DNA of 51,987 nucleotides from positions 466,568-518,554 of the forward strand of contig NW_003130356.1 in the NCBI RefSeq assembly GCF_000003605.2. The letters are read 5' to 3'. The notes under the pieces were generated by a model, which saw only the letters and a list, made by a program, of their open reading frames with translations, ran no database searches and had not been told where the DNA came from. This DNA comes from Saccoglossus kowalevskii (taxonomy: Eukaryota > Hemichordata > Enteropneusta > Harrimaniidae). Both the position numbers and the translations under genes were made by a program. This document shows positions 25,201-36,100 of this stretch, piece by piece. Each line of letters opens with the position of its first letter. Within the stretch, counting starts at the first letter, position 1.

Positions 25201-28200
25201 TAAATACCTGCATAAAATGATTACAGGATTATTATAAAATTTTCACTCAAAATTGTAAGAATTGTCAAGTTATAGCACAAATTCTGAAAAATCTAATGAT
25301 CTTTAGAACATCATCATATACTGTGGAATACTTTATTTTCGCTGGAATTAATTTTCGCTGAAAAGGTTTTTTGGGCATTTTGCTTAGAATTTATTTTCAC
25401 TGATTTTTGATGAGTTTAGTGAAATATAGGAAAAAAAGTATATTCGCTGGATTTTATTTTCACGGAATCATCCCTTTAGTGAAATTAGCAAAAATAGCGA
25501 AAATAAAGTATTCTACAGTATTATTATTTATACAGTATGATGGTATTCATATTAGGATATACCCGGTAGTCCACATTGGTGCATACATTTTACATTCCTA
25601 CTTTGCAACTATGTCAACTCCTAGAACTAAATAAAAACATAAAATGTGTTGAAATAATTCAGCTTCGGCACAAAGTCGGAATACAAATGTAATTAGGCTT
25701 TAAAAAAAAAAATTCAAAACAAAAAATGTTTCATGGAATATTCATTATGTCCAGAGCCCTAAGAAAATTTGTCTAAATATTGTTTTTTGCATAGTTTTGC
25801 TTGTCTGTGTTTGTATCACGTCTCACCTGTGTTGTGCCACTGTGGTCCGTATGGATCTTCATCATTCCACAGGGAGAGGTAATACTCCCGGCTTACGGCC
25901 AGCGGTTGATGAGATTTCTCATGTTCGGTTGCTCCCGGCCAAAATGGAATGGATCCTGAATGACATCGATAAATTAATTAACATAATGACAAATATTTGA
26001 CTCTCAAAAAATGTCCGACATTTAGCACATTTCTGAATAGTTAAATATTATTTGCTGTCCAAGATTCAGCTTGTTTATTTCGATCATCTAGTCACTGTAG
26101 GCCATTCCGAGTTGACTTTTTGGGATCAGTTAGAATGGTCAGTGTGTCAACTGTAATGGCATGGTGCTACACAATGTGTGAATGTTACTGTGGTGAATGT
26201 TACTACGTCAATGTTCATTTGTTTGTTATTATTCACTCCAACACATTGCCTGTTGACACTGTTATTTATGAAGTGAGGAAGGGATGTTATGTTTTTCATT
26301 TCAGGTATCTGCAAAGAGTTATAAAAATGTTTTTGTGTCCAGTCCAAACATTATTTTCATACTGTAAAAGGGTTAATTATTCACTGGGTTTTAATTTAGC
26401 TTATTTCGCTGACTGGAAAGTGCGCTAAATTAAAACCCAGTGAATATGTAAAATTTAGCATAGAACACATTATCTAAATGACGAAACCGTGAATTTAAAA
26501 CCCAATGGTAAATAAGTGAAATTTAAACCCAGTGAAAATTAGTCACTTTACAGTATCTTATTCACCGGCATGATTCATGGCTACTGTAAAATACATGTAC
26601 TTTATTTTCGCTGACGGAACCGTCACGATTCAGTTATTATGTTACCATGCCTTTATGTAATGGTGTGCTCGATTTGTAATGAATGAAGTACCAATTCAAC
26701 ACACTGAAAACTTTACCTGTGTCTATTCTCAACATCTCACCACTATGTACACCATGTAATGTCCATTCCTTAATAATAAGATAACTTTCAGCGATAAGAC
26801 TTGTCTCATTATAATGTACATAACAGTCCAGTAATCTCATAACGCATCCAACGTATACCTAGAAAAACATAAATCATTATTAAAGCGGAAAGGTCGTCAC
26901 CCGTGTGTGCGCAGGAATTGAGTCTTAGGTGACGATAACAACGCATGCTAAAACGCAAAGGCACATGTGTATATGTTTGTTTGTAAACAAACGCCATGGA
27001 TGTCTGTCGCATGCACAGGTGACGAATCCCTTGCTTTAATTGCTGAGTTTGTGCTAGCACGTGCCTAGTTTGTAAAGGTACGGCCCCTGACCTTGAAGCA
27101 ATTCTAAGATTTACATCTCCTTGATTTAACCAATCAGAATGCATTAATTTTTACCATTCATATGGCTTCCTTTTGAGCCAATCACCGTCATTGCGTTAGT
27201 AAACGAAAAATTGTCTCATTCATTTGTTGATGCAACTCGTTTGCGTGAGCGATCTTCAAATCCTTATTGGTAAAACCATCATACTATTATTTATTAGAAT
27301 GCAGTCATGTGATATAAAAAAAACAACTTTCTAAACCTTGCTTATTGGGATTTGTGATGAAATCTTTGTTTTACATCTGTGAATTAAAAACAGACGTTGC
27401 TGTAATACTCACCTGTCCCTTCTGTATATCCACGCTGAGATGTGATGCAAGTAAGCATTTGATTTTATACGTTGTGTCAGTCAATGTGATATCGTAGGCA
27501 TAGTCTTGAAGACACTCCTCCTCATTCTGTCCAGATTCTGCATAAAAATGACCATCTATTTGGTATCTTTCAATTGCCACTACCTGAATGTTGGAGAAAT
27601 ATACACAAATTCAAATAAAAGATGGACTACAGTACAGTCCAAGCGTTACTTAACATCTAGCTAGCAGGTTCTCCCCAGCCTGATTTGAGTGTCGATTGCT
27701 AATATTCATAAGCTAATTAATATTCATGAGCTAATTGATATTCATTTTGCCATCTTACTAGTTACGATTTAATTTAACTTCTTAATTGCAATGTAAAATT
27801 AATCTGCTTTGATAAAAGTGAAAAAATATATTCACTTTATTTTTGCAATCATGTCGTAACCAGTTTGTTATGGCCAAAGTGGAATTACCGGGGTAATCTG
27901 TTTTCTTTTCTAATGGAACGCTGGTAATACACATTAATAGTGAGAAATAAGTATTCCCTGTTTCGCTGACTGAATATAGCTTATGAATTTAATTTTATGA
28001 ATGAGTCATGAAGAGAAAAACATCAACGAAGCTTACAATATGAGCTTATTTACTACACTCGAGTGCAAGTGTAGATTAAACAAATGACAGCTTTACGCAT
28101 CCCTGCCAGTGATGTGGAGATGCTGAATTGTTACAGACATAGAATTATGAAAACACCAAGTTACAAAAATGATCATGCCCATATTTCAGAAACCACAATC

Positions 28201-30830
28201 ACCACAGCGAATCATGCTCAAATTATTCAATTAACAGAACTTCGAGTTTCGGGCAATCTATATTTTTGTTTTTGTTGAACGTTCAAATTTAATAACTCAA
28301 ACTTTAATTTTCAGTTAACCGAACTTCGAATTACGGGAAATATACAATGCCAAACAAAACATAAATTCTATGTTGCCCGTAACTCAAAGTTCGGTTAACT
28401 GTTAATTGAACTTCAAGTCACAATATGGGCATAGTTTCGCAAAAGTGGGCATGGTTTTTGTAAATAAATGTTTTCGTAACTCGATGTTCATAACTTGATG
28501 TTCGTAACTCGAACAATTCAGCATCTCGGTGATGTGAGCAAGTTATTGTTCAACTTAACAAACCCTACATGAAATTAAACTGCAATGGTAAACCTTTCTT
28601 CTGTTTATTTATTTATCATTGCCTTCCCTTCCATTTTGATGTATGACTTATTCCCATCTAGTTTGTTTGTTAAAACTAACAGAATGTCAAACGGAGAAGA
28701 TAGAAACAAAAATAAATTAGGTCGATGTCACAAGCGTACAATGATTTTGAACAGTGATGTCTTGTTTCATTAAAATTTTGTTCTGTGTTAATTTTTACAT
28801 TGTGTTAAAGACAATAGTATGATGGATGGTTCAATGGCCAACATCCTGTGTTTATCATAAACAAGTAGCATAGTGCCGGTGACAACTTTTTGTCCTGGTC
28901 GGAAATTCTGAGTCCTGGACAGGGCTGTCCGGTGTGGGGAGAACCCTGAGCTAGCATAAACCACCATGTATCTAATTGTGCATTGTAATCTTCCTAAAAT
29001 ATCTCATATTAGTAACTTATGTACATCATGGAAGGTACAAGGACATAAAAAAGGACAGGTTTTAATCTAATTTATATCTTATTATATTTTTCCTTGAAAC
29101 CTAGACTTGCTTACAGTCTGTTGCGATTTCGATGAAACATTCTTGAAAAATAAATATAAATTGTGTAAACGAGTGGTTGAACATGAAAGTCCTGAAACTG
29201 CGAAATCCCAACAGAGTTGCCGTTACCGACCAAGTCTACTTTCAACCCATAATCACCTCTAGATTCATGACTGCAACTTGCTATGCGCGTGAAAAAATAG
29301 GCGGCAGTATACATGCGCAGAATGGTTCACATGCCATCATAGGTCATTGGCAAGGCAAGCCACTCGAAACAAAATACTTTCAAAGTTACTTTCTAATGTC
29401 AGTAGACGATAGACTGCTTCTTTCCTGTAGTATAACAAAACAAAAATGCTCCCTGTTGTCTCCAGAAGTATTTGAAAGGTCTAAGTGGGGCTTTGTACAA
29501 GACACTTTCAGATAAGCTCAGTCGAATACCTGCGCACTGATGTGCGATGTTGAAAAAAAACATTTTGTTTCTGATCAATTCATAAGCAACTGACTTTTAA
29601 ATACACAGTGTGTGTAAAATAGGATGCTAGAACACTGGTAGCATCATGGCAACTTGTTATTGGGATAGAATATTATTTTACAAGGATCCGTAATTTGGTC
29701 ATGTTGTGTGACTTTGATGGCAATTTATCTCTGTAAAACCATGGAACTACAAACCCCAGTTCCATGTTAAAACTCTGACTGCTTCCAAGCTGACCTGAAT
29801 GTTAATTATTCACGTAATCACATTATGGGAATGTTTAGCAAGTATATAAATCAAAGGGATCATGGAAGATGGGAAAACAATAGCGTTCTCTCTCCTGTAC
29901 CTTCAAATGGTACATGTAAATACTACAAAGAGTGAGTTGAAAAAATCAACATGATTAAAAAGGCACAAGATTCACAGGCGCAGAACGGAAGACAATTTAA
30001 ATTTAAGAAGACCCCTAAAATGCTACTACGTCATCGGTTTCACTCCACAAGCATAACGCATACTGTTACCAGTGATCAGGGGATTAACACCTTAGTAGAA
30101 CAAAGGCGTTTACCAACCGGATGTTGAAGGACTGTGGGTTTACCATATTACAAATTTCACTACTGTAGTTAGATTGTGTGTGTTTTTTCAATATTACTAT
30201 TTCAATATATGTTTGTTTGTTTTGTTTTTATATAATTGGCAGGTAATAGGCATAACTAGTTGCACCACAATTTATCACAAAACATTAACGCACACCAGTG
30301 ACACATCGCACCAGCTCGACAGGCACACTGCACTGTACCATGGAGGTAGAAAAGAGAAGGAGTGATGACGCTATTGTTTCCGCTGGTTTCATGATGCTTT
30401 GGATTTGTTTACTCACATACACATACTCTTTTCTACCTCCATGACTGTACGAAGCAAAATTAGTTACACCTCAAAACATCTCTGTGTGCCAGTGACAATC
30501 AACTTAGCCTGGAATCCAGCCACTCAGAGTGCCCTTCCCATATTATTCGTAGATTGTTCAATATCTCGCGATAATAGACGACATCTAGTCTACACAGCAT
30601 TATACGCGGGGCCAACAATCAGATTGATCATTATACTTTGCACTTTGTTGATCGTCGGAGATCGCAATCACAGTAAAGAGTAAAAACGTTGTCACTACAC
30701 TTACCAGAAGATTTATTTGGTCAATTCTATTTCCAAGCGTCTGCAGATTTCGTGTCTTCTCTTTTAAGTCACGAACGGTACCATCAGAAATGCGATCGAC
30801 GTATTTTGGACTCGGGTTGGTCGACGCCAT
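12291..30830 (-). CDS. RADX: RADX, RPA1-related single-stranded DNA-binding protein, complete (17 exons)
   Basis: In vertebrates RADX binds single-stranded DNA at replication forks and restrains RAD51. Exons (minus strand): 30830-30705, 27583-27413, 26858-26717, 25955-25827, 25174-24993, 23639-23560, 22273-22049, 21241-21156, 19816-19719, 19040-18912, 18518-18324, 16604-16475, 15520-15397, 14988-14886, 13984-13747, 13234-13073, 12556-12291. All have AG/GT borders. The joined frame is 2586 nt, exactly 861 codons plus TGA, close to the roughly 850 of human RADX. Family recognition rests on ordered blocks: HHYGRVSKFREKWPYQ then LELADNTGCVSVILW (exons 5-6), the PRVTNKFITKRQL segment (7), CDVCGVVTYISRWQRIR (8), YRWIHIMDQ and IFSTAQ (9), VAICTQMKVM and VYLTTTNDSQ (10), GGYYSYPPLP (11), LHYREHKRVLVQGHIAAV (12). 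The start ATG has a purine at -3 and G at +4. The name is from recalled family sequence, not a search. Confidence 0.93.
12632..12735. repeat. 17-bp tandem repeat in RADX intron 16
   Basis: About five copies of AAACCAAACACCTCTGT, the last ones diverged. Lies 76 bases 5' (minus strand) of RADX exon 17. Confidence 0.9.
14243..14300. repeat. Perfect hairpin in RADX intron 14
   Basis: TAAAGGCAGCCATATTAT is followed after about 15 bases by its reverse complement ATAATATGGCTGCCTTTA. Could be a small inverted-repeat element or a structured intronic RNA. Confidence 0.85.
14602..14839. mobile_element. Family F TTAA MITE, copy 1 (diverged)
   Basis: Left end TTAATCTTTTCACCCC, right end GTCTGGTAGTGGAAAGGTTAA. 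Interior has TATAGTCTGCACTTTC-like text and ATTTCCAGAAAT. In RADX intron 14. Confidence 0.8.
15133..15240. mobile_element. Family F TTAA MITE, copy 2 (truncated)
   Basis: Only the left half is present: TTAACCTTTTCACCACCAG, then CACAAATTCACAAAATAGTC and TATAGTCTGCACT. The right terminal repeat is missing. In RADX intron 13. Confidence 0.8.
15541..16318. repeat. 99-bp tandem array in RADX intron 12
   Basis: About 7.5 copies of a 99-base unit with TTCCCTGATTGGCTTGATAG, GTAGCCAATGAGAGGCAAGC and CCAGTACTAACATGTACAAA. Inner copies are almost identical, suggesting recent expansion. Because 99 is a multiple of three, the minus strand stays open for 181 codons, but this is an intron. Confidence 0.95.
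16682..16919. mobile_element. Family F TTAA MITE, copy 3
   Basis: Starts TTAACCTTTTTACCACTAG and ends AACTGGTGGTAAAAAGGTTA, with the interior reversed relative to copy 1. In RADX intron 11. Confidence 0.85.
17877..18302. mobile_element. 426-bp inverted-repeat element in RADX intron 11
   Basis: Left GGCCAGACTTTTTTTATTCC, then TTGTTTC; the right end is the reverse complement, GAAACAAGGGATAATAAAAA then GTCTGGCC. Terminal repeat about 28 bp with few mismatches. The interior has GC-rich patches (GGCGGGCGG, GGGCGCGAG) and no frame. Its right end lies about 20 bases inside the intron from RADX exon 11's donor. Confidence 0.8.
19218..19266. repeat. AAT trinucleotide microsatellite
   Basis: About 16 uninterrupted AAT units in RADX intron 9; on the minus strand this reads as a run of Leu codons, which is not a protein. 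Confidence 0.97.
19848..20053. mobile_element. Family E MITE, copy 2 (inverted)
   Basis: TA-CTGTAAAATG ... TTTACAG-TA, 206 bp, opposite orientation to copy 1 and sharing CATTATCTAA-type and AACCCAGT-type blocks. In RADX intron 8. Confidence 0.85.
20267..20469. mobile_element. Family D MITE, copy 1
   Basis: 203 bp with ends TA-CTGTGGAATACTTTATTTT and AAAATAAAGTATTCTACAG-TA. The repeated block TTTTCGCTGGAAT / ATTCCAAGCGAAAA makes it nearly palindromic. Other copies: 25319-25520, 44578-44739, 45042-45253, 51184-51370. Confidence 0.9.
20635..20836. mobile_element. Family F TTAA MITE, copy 4
   Basis: Left end degraded (TTTTTCACCACCAGAC), right end CTGGTGGTGAAAAGGTTAA intact, with the shared GCCAACAGACAAAATTTGAG interior. 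In RADX intron 8, next to family D copy 1 and family E copy 2. Confidence 0.85.
22602..22840. mobile_element. Family F TTAA MITE, copy 5
   Basis: Starts GAACTTTTTACCACCAGTTG, ends AGTCTGGTGGTGAACAGGTTAA, 239 bp. In RADX intron 6. Confidence 0.85.
23190..23520. repeat. Degenerate tandem repeat around the assembly gap
   Basis: Three spaced copies of AATGACAGTA followed by a G-rich run, then usually TATACCAC or a similar box: near 23198, 23371 and 23474. The array extends to just below RADX exon 6 (donor at 23559). One copy holds a G12 run that may have broken the assembly. Confidence 0.6.
23226..23275. other. Assembly gap (50 N)
   Basis: Exactly 50 N, so probably a placeholder of unknown true size. 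It sits in RADX intron 6 and does not interrupt any exon found. Confidence 0.99.
24487..24715. mobile_element. CTGTA-ended MITE-like element
   Basis: TA-CCGTAAACGCTTTAATTT on the left; the right end reverse complements to TA-CTGTAAATTGCTTAATT. TA flanks as in families D and E, with a different interior. In RADX intron 5. Confidence 0.6.
24793..24966. mobile_element. Family E MITE, copy 3 (internally deleted)
   Basis: TA-CTGTAAAAGG to TTTACAG-TA, 174 bp, lacking part of the left arm present in copy 1. Ends only 27 bases from RADX exon 5's end, inside intron 5. Confidence 0.85.
25319..25520. mobile_element. Family D MITE, copy 2
   Basis: TA-CTGTGGAATACTTTATTTT to AAAGTATTCTACAG-TA, 202 bp, same orientation as copy 1 and very similar to it. 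In RADX intron 4. Confidence 0.9.
26360..26555. mobile_element. Family E MITE, copy 4
   Basis: TA-CTGTAAAAGGGTTAATTAT to CACTTTACAG-TA, 196 bp. In RADX intron 3. A short family D fragment (CTGTAAAATACATGTACTTT) follows at about 26581-26620. Confidence 0.88.
26880..27039. mobile_element. Family C TTAA MITE, copy 2
   Basis: 160 bp between two TTAA, with TIR AGCGGAAAGGTCGTCACC against AGCAAGGGATTCGTCACC. Lies in RADX intron 2, about 20 bases 5' (minus strand) of exon 3, so it abuts the acceptor tract. Confidence 0.85.
27661..28954. mobile_element. 1.3-kb inverted-repeat element in RADX intron 1
   Basis: Left GCTAGCAGGTTCTCCCCA, right TGGGGAGAACCCTGAGCTAGC (reverse complement nearly the same, with a 3-base shift). 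Subterminal text CCCAGCCTGATTTGAGTG and the following ATATTCATGAGCTA also occur at about 2829-2890. No transposase frame was found inside, so it is non-autonomous or wholly decayed. Confidence 0.6.
28116..28530. repeat. Nested inverted repeat inside the 1.3-kb element
   Basis: GAGATGCTGAATTGTT (28116 on) pairs with AACAATTCAGCATCTC (28512-28527). Inner arms AACCGAACTTCGAATTACGG and CCCGTAACTCAAAGTTCGGTT also pair. Probably a separate element inserted in the larger one. Confidence 0.75.
30339..30443. repeat. Inverted repeat in RADX intron 1
   Basis: CATGGAGGTAGAAAAGAG pairs with CTCTTTTCTACCTCCATG across a loop of about 67 bases. Flanks show a diverged direct repeat (TAGTTGCACC / TAGTTACACC and CACACCAGTGACA / GTGTGCCAGTGACA). 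Confidence 0.75.
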
Positions 30831-31500
30831 CTTGTTTATTTTGATTTTCGAAATTAGCGCTACACAGCGCCCCCATGCGACTCTTTCGAAACACGGCGGA
30901 TACTGTACAGTATGTCGTTTGATCCGAACTTTTTATTTTTATTTTTCCCTTTATTTTTCATGGAGCGACCTGTATTGAAGTCATTGACACCCTCCCTACT
31001 GATTCAAAAGCAAACAACCAATTTTGATTGAAAGAAATTGGTGACAACAAAGTTCTTGAAGTCGTTTTGTTTTCAAAGTCATAAAAGGATGGGTCAACGA
31101 ACTTTATACATTTTCCTACTGGCGGTGTCCTAACCTAGTTCTTCTCCTTACAAAGTAAGCATTTATGCTCTGTTATCATCCTCACGATCAACGGAACGCC
31201 TATCCGTGGATGTATAAGATATCACAACTTTTAAGAAAAACAACCCTGTTGGCCCGGGTTCACCGTGATGTTTTTTTGTCAAACAAATTAATTGCGCGTT
31301 TATATATTATTAAATCGAACGCTAGGCAACAGTGAAAATATAAATGTAATTTTTTTTTGTTTTTACATGTGGAATATAAATATGAAGATCGCCGTACTCG
31401 GTTCAGGGAAAATTGTTGCACAAAATGTAATGAAATTAGCATGTTTTGTCAATTTTAGAGCATTTTACCATTGTTTCTTATAGCAAGTATATATCTTAAC

Positions 31501-31578
31501 AATCTGATTAAAATAAGATCCTAGTTTGGGCTTTATTTTAACAAAAAAAAAAAACTAGGATCTTATTTTATTCAGATT
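31501..31578. repeat. Long near-perfect hairpin
   Basis: AATCTGATTAAAATAAGATC then CTAGTTTG pairs with AAAACTAG then GATCTTATTTTATTCAGATT, a stem of about 27 bp with a 22-base AT-rich loop that includes a poly-A run. About 670 bp upstream of the RADX start codon. Confidence 0.88.
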
Positions 31579-33077
31579 GATATCTTAATAGAAAAGAAAA
31601 AGGTCTCAAAATGTTGGTCGCTGGTGAAAAAACGAGAAATTCTGTCTCACAGTGTGTTTATTCATGTCTAAAAGTATTACAAAATTGACATTTTTTAGAA
31701 AGTTTGCGTAATATTTGACAGGTTTTTTGCGAATAATAAATTAACACAATCTGATTAATATCTTATGTATTCTACATTTCATATAGTTTATTTTATTAGT
31801 ACTATCTTTTTTATCATTTTGTATTTTGTTATTATTATTACAAGCATCTTATTTTGTATTATTTTAACTATACACATGTTTTCGCGATTACCAAAACTTT
31901 TGAAAAACACCAATAAAATAAATAATAGAATAAAATAAGATAAAAATAAATACATATTTTAAAAAAATAACAGAAAGGGCACAAAGTTGGGTCTTATTTA
32001 ATTCGAACCAAGATTGGCAGTCAATTAAAAAATAATGATAGACAGATGTTCCCATATTGCTATGCGTTGTATACGTCAAACGTGGTCCATACTGAACACG
32101 GCGCGGAGCGATCACTGTGTCGCTCAAATTCCACTCGTTAAGAAGCCTCCTTATGACATTGTTGAGTCAAGTCTCAGCAAATTCGCCTGAACTGCAAATG
32201 ACCGGATCAGCGTACTGGAAGTTGTTATGATCCTAATACGCAACTTGAAAATCGCCATCAAAAGACGACACAGCAACGTTATCAATCACCTCTAATCATT
32301 GCGATAAGCTACTTAGCGGTCATGGACACATGTAATCAACATACCACAGGGTCATCGGTACTACTCCATGATTTGTACTATCGCGGTGTACAACGTTCAT
32401 TATTGGTCACATTATTTTATAAGCGAATCTATGTGTGTAAACACAAATGAGTTAGGTAATTCGTTGAATATTGCCGCTCGTTACATAGCGTTGAAATCGT
32501 GTTGTCACACATGGGCGTCAGTTATTTCCTTGAAGTATATTGATGATGCTTCACGTGGTATATTAATGAATTGAAAAGTAAAGTAAAATATAAACCCGAC
32601 ATTCTTTTATACATAGTGACATTTATATTGAAACAAAAATATCGAAAAATATAAATCCGAATTACTTGTATTTGTTTTCATTCACTTTTGTAACATTATT
32701 TGGGAGAGAGTTTACCCCACCCCGCCTTTCCCTATGTTATCAAAGCTTTCCCGAACACAATCTAGCTATAACGATTTGCATATAATTAGTTATGTGAACA
32801 AATCAACACAGAGAAAATAATCATATCCCACAAAATCCCATCTTCCACCCCTCCATATTTCGATTGGTTTAACCCTGAATGACATATAAATATATACCGT
32901 ATAGGGAGAATATGTAAATATCAGCAGCAGATGTTTGGCAGATTCTTCATCACCAACCAATAGAGAGGAACATGAACAGACGGTCCCCCAACTTGAAGGC
33001 AATCAAAACGGACACTTACGTTTAGCTCAAACAATCACTATTAGTCAAAATCGCGAAATAGACAAGCTTTAAAACTG

Positions 33078-33095
33078 ATGGTGTGCGCTGCTTAG
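33078..33095 (+). promoter_or_regulatory. Upstream minimal ORF in START gene leader
   Basis: An ATG at 33078 opens a five-codon frame that stops at TAG 33093-33095, 20 bases before the START-protein ATG and in another frame. If it lies within the transcript it could lower translation of the main frame. The transcription start is unknown. Confidence 0.35.
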
Positions 33096-33115
33096 CAGAT
33101 GTTGCCGACAATAAG

Positions 33116-36100
33116 ATGAGTATTTTTAGGATGATCGCAGATGAATGCATGAAAACTGTGTTCAAATATGCCCAAGACTCAGATTGGAAAGCTTCAAGTT
33201 ATGAGGTAAGGGACCAGTCAGCTTTATGTTGGTTACTTGATTACGCTATTTTCAACGGAGATTTGTTTTTGTTTTAAACTACAAAAACTACTATTGAAAA
33301 ACGTGTTGTCATTGTAGTTAATGTTTAACTGACTGAAATGCGCAAACTAATTGAAAACTAATTTCGTCATATACTATTCATCGAATAAAGTTGTTAAATT
33401 AACCTTTTCAGTCCGACCACGCACACCCATGGTCTCACCCTGTACTGCAATATTTTGTTATAATTTACGCATTTTGTTATAAATGACGACGAGTTTTGTA
33501 ATAGGTTATGAATTAACGCATTTTGGAATAAAAAGGGTGTTCACGATTTTATAATAGCCACCCGCGCACAATAGTCTCCGTCTTTCAACTACGTGGTTAC
33601 ATTATAACACAGACAAAACTAACTTGTAAGCAATAAATAAGGGCGGCAGTCGTCGTGCCGCGTCCTGTTCGATATGGGACTCATAGCAACGTATACAACG
33701 CGTGTAAAATACATTGTTTATTTACATGAAATTCCAACACGTGCTGCGCGACGACCACCGCGCTTTAAGGTATATTCATGTCAATAGGTATTCAAGGTGT
33801 TACGTTAATGGGGAGCAGAGGTCTGGCTTTTGTCACTCTGTACATGAAAAATGAGATCTATGAATCAATTCTGTCGATAAAAACAACTTGTATGTGCTGC
33901 GAAATGCCCTCAATATCGAGTATAACACGGGCTGTGAAGTGGACGACAAACTAATGAGCGCTGGGAGATGACGTCACTAATGAGCATGATGTCTCAGCCA
34001 TATCGCTAATGTATACACGTACCTATTCTATTCTGGTTTCCACAAATGTTGAATAGCCGTCAACAATTCATAACATTGATAATATTATTTTATAGCTCTA
34101 CCACAAGTGAACATATTATACAGTTGAAATAAGACACCATATCGACTGTCTTCTTCTAGACAAGGTTTTTTTTTCAAAAAAATAATCATTTTGTTTACGA
34201 GATAATGATCAGTGTATGTAATCATGTAGCAACGGGAAAATATTGACTTTTTTATTATCTAAATATCTATTTACCGAGTTCAAACATACTTAGCGGTCGA
34301 ACAATAACATGATCAGCTCCAAGATGTGTGAACGTATCAAGTTGAGCCACACACACACCCCTCCGATGCGAAAATATATCGATGTTCTTGCACCGTTGTC
34401 AATTTAAACTCTGAACGCAGGCGTTAGAGCGGCGAAAAGTCCGGGCGAAAAGTATACATATTATGTACTGTATGTCATGGTGTCACAGCCTTATTGCAAA
34501 ACGTACATCTTATGATTTTTGCAACATCGGCGGAGTGACCAAGCTCTTTAAAATGCATTGAAATAAATGCGTGCATTACTTTTCCCTGTTTACGAGCAGC
34601 ACTCCGCTCCGCATAGAAACGTTCTGCCGCGAGAGGGCGCGATTGTCTGGTCGCAGCCGATTAAAGCGCGGTAGTCGTCGCGCTGCGTGTGTTGATAAAC
34701 ATTGATTTTCCCACAATCCAATGCGCTCTTCAAATGGGAATCACAAGTATGAGGTTTGACCTGGGCGCGACTTGCACTGATTACCGCCGGTGACTCATTC
34801 GATGCCTTGCAATAACATGAAAATTACTTAATTAAAGCTTGGAAACGTCTCAGTTCGTACTTGTTGATCTACGCAACAGTCAAAGTCGCCATCTTTGTTT
34901 ATATGAGACCCATATATCTCGCACATGCGCAGCGCGACGACTACCGCGCTTTAAAAAAAAGATAAGAGACATGACCGCAAGGCCAACTATTATTAATAAC
35001 ATAACATCAACAAATACCCATCCTTTCGTATCATATAAATCCGTAGCGGAGATAGGCTAACTCGATCAAACACGGACAAAATGACCCAGTGACCTGAGTT
35101 GCGAACCTCAGCAACCGTAACGTTGACATACAGCGACAAGCGCCACTCCGACCCGGACCAATCACAACCGTGCGTACTTGGGGCGTGGGACCCGTGCACA
35201 TGATACTTGACATACTTTATTGTTTTAATAGTCACTTCTGCGCCCTTATCGTCATTCGGTTTACATGACTCGTGTTCATACAGATAAAATATATAAGGTG
35301 TTTGTAACTAAGAAAAAACATCCATGGACACAAAAGAAAGGAATCAAGTAATTACATAAAAAACACGCTCTCCATTTCAATAATTCTCACATCCACCCAT
35401 ACACGAAGCCTGCATTCAACAATTTATGTTATGTGTTTATTTTAGAATGGAAACTGCGTGGTTTCATACAAGAAGTCACATGACTGGGAGGGTTACGTGT
35501 GAGTATAATAATATATAATATTAATTATTAATTAAAATGGAAATACAAAAGATGAAATAGATGAATGGTTTGTTTTGTTGCCAGTCAACTCATGTACATG
35601 TAGGGGATTCTTACTTACTGACGACCCGATCACATATTTTATTTGCAGGTACAGGAGTGAGTTCATTATTGATGTCTCGCCAAAGGCAGCAAGTCAGTTA
35701 TTATCCGATAAAATAAAACACGTGAAATGGAACAGCAATGCCAAAGAAATACACACGATAGAGTCGCTTGACAAGGTGAGCGTACGTCTCATTTCGTAAA
35801 AACAAACGAATTGTTATATATTTGGAATGAGGGCACATCATAACATTTTGATCACCCATAATGTTCTGTATTCGTAAACATTTAACGGACTTATACCGGT
35901 CTAGGTAAATGAATGAATGGATTAATACATTACACTGTATTTCTCCTAACAGGACATGGAGATAAGGCACATCGTGTCCCCTGGCTACTTGATGGGATTG
36001 GTGGCCGCAAGAGATTTTTGCAACATATGCGGAGTGACCAAGATTCAACAAACGGGAATTTATTTTGCATATTGTGAGTGGAATTTCCAAATAATTTGCT

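Larger units (their letters stand above)
26717..30830 (-). other. RADX: RADX N-terminal region (exons 1-3, residues 1-147)
   Basis: Exon 1 (42 codons) is a polar, charged leader rich in Asp, Lys and Arg. Exons 2-3 read VVAIERYQIDGHF, then YAYDITLTDTTYKIKCLLA, then VYVGCVMRLLDCYVHYNET and YLIIKEWTLHG. The alternating hydrophobic strands and the D-x-T-L-T-D-x-x-x-x-x-K-C-x-L pattern look like a first OB fold of the RPA1/RADX type. Intron 1 (27584-30704) is the longest of the gene and holds the large inverted-repeat element at 27661-28954. Confidence 0.7.
30831..33115. other. Divergent spacer between RADX and START gene
   Basis: About 2.3 kb that should hold both promoters. CpG-containing patches occur near 30841-30900 and 32080-32200. 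No TATA box in a convincing position and no coding exon was recognised. Confidence 0.5.
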
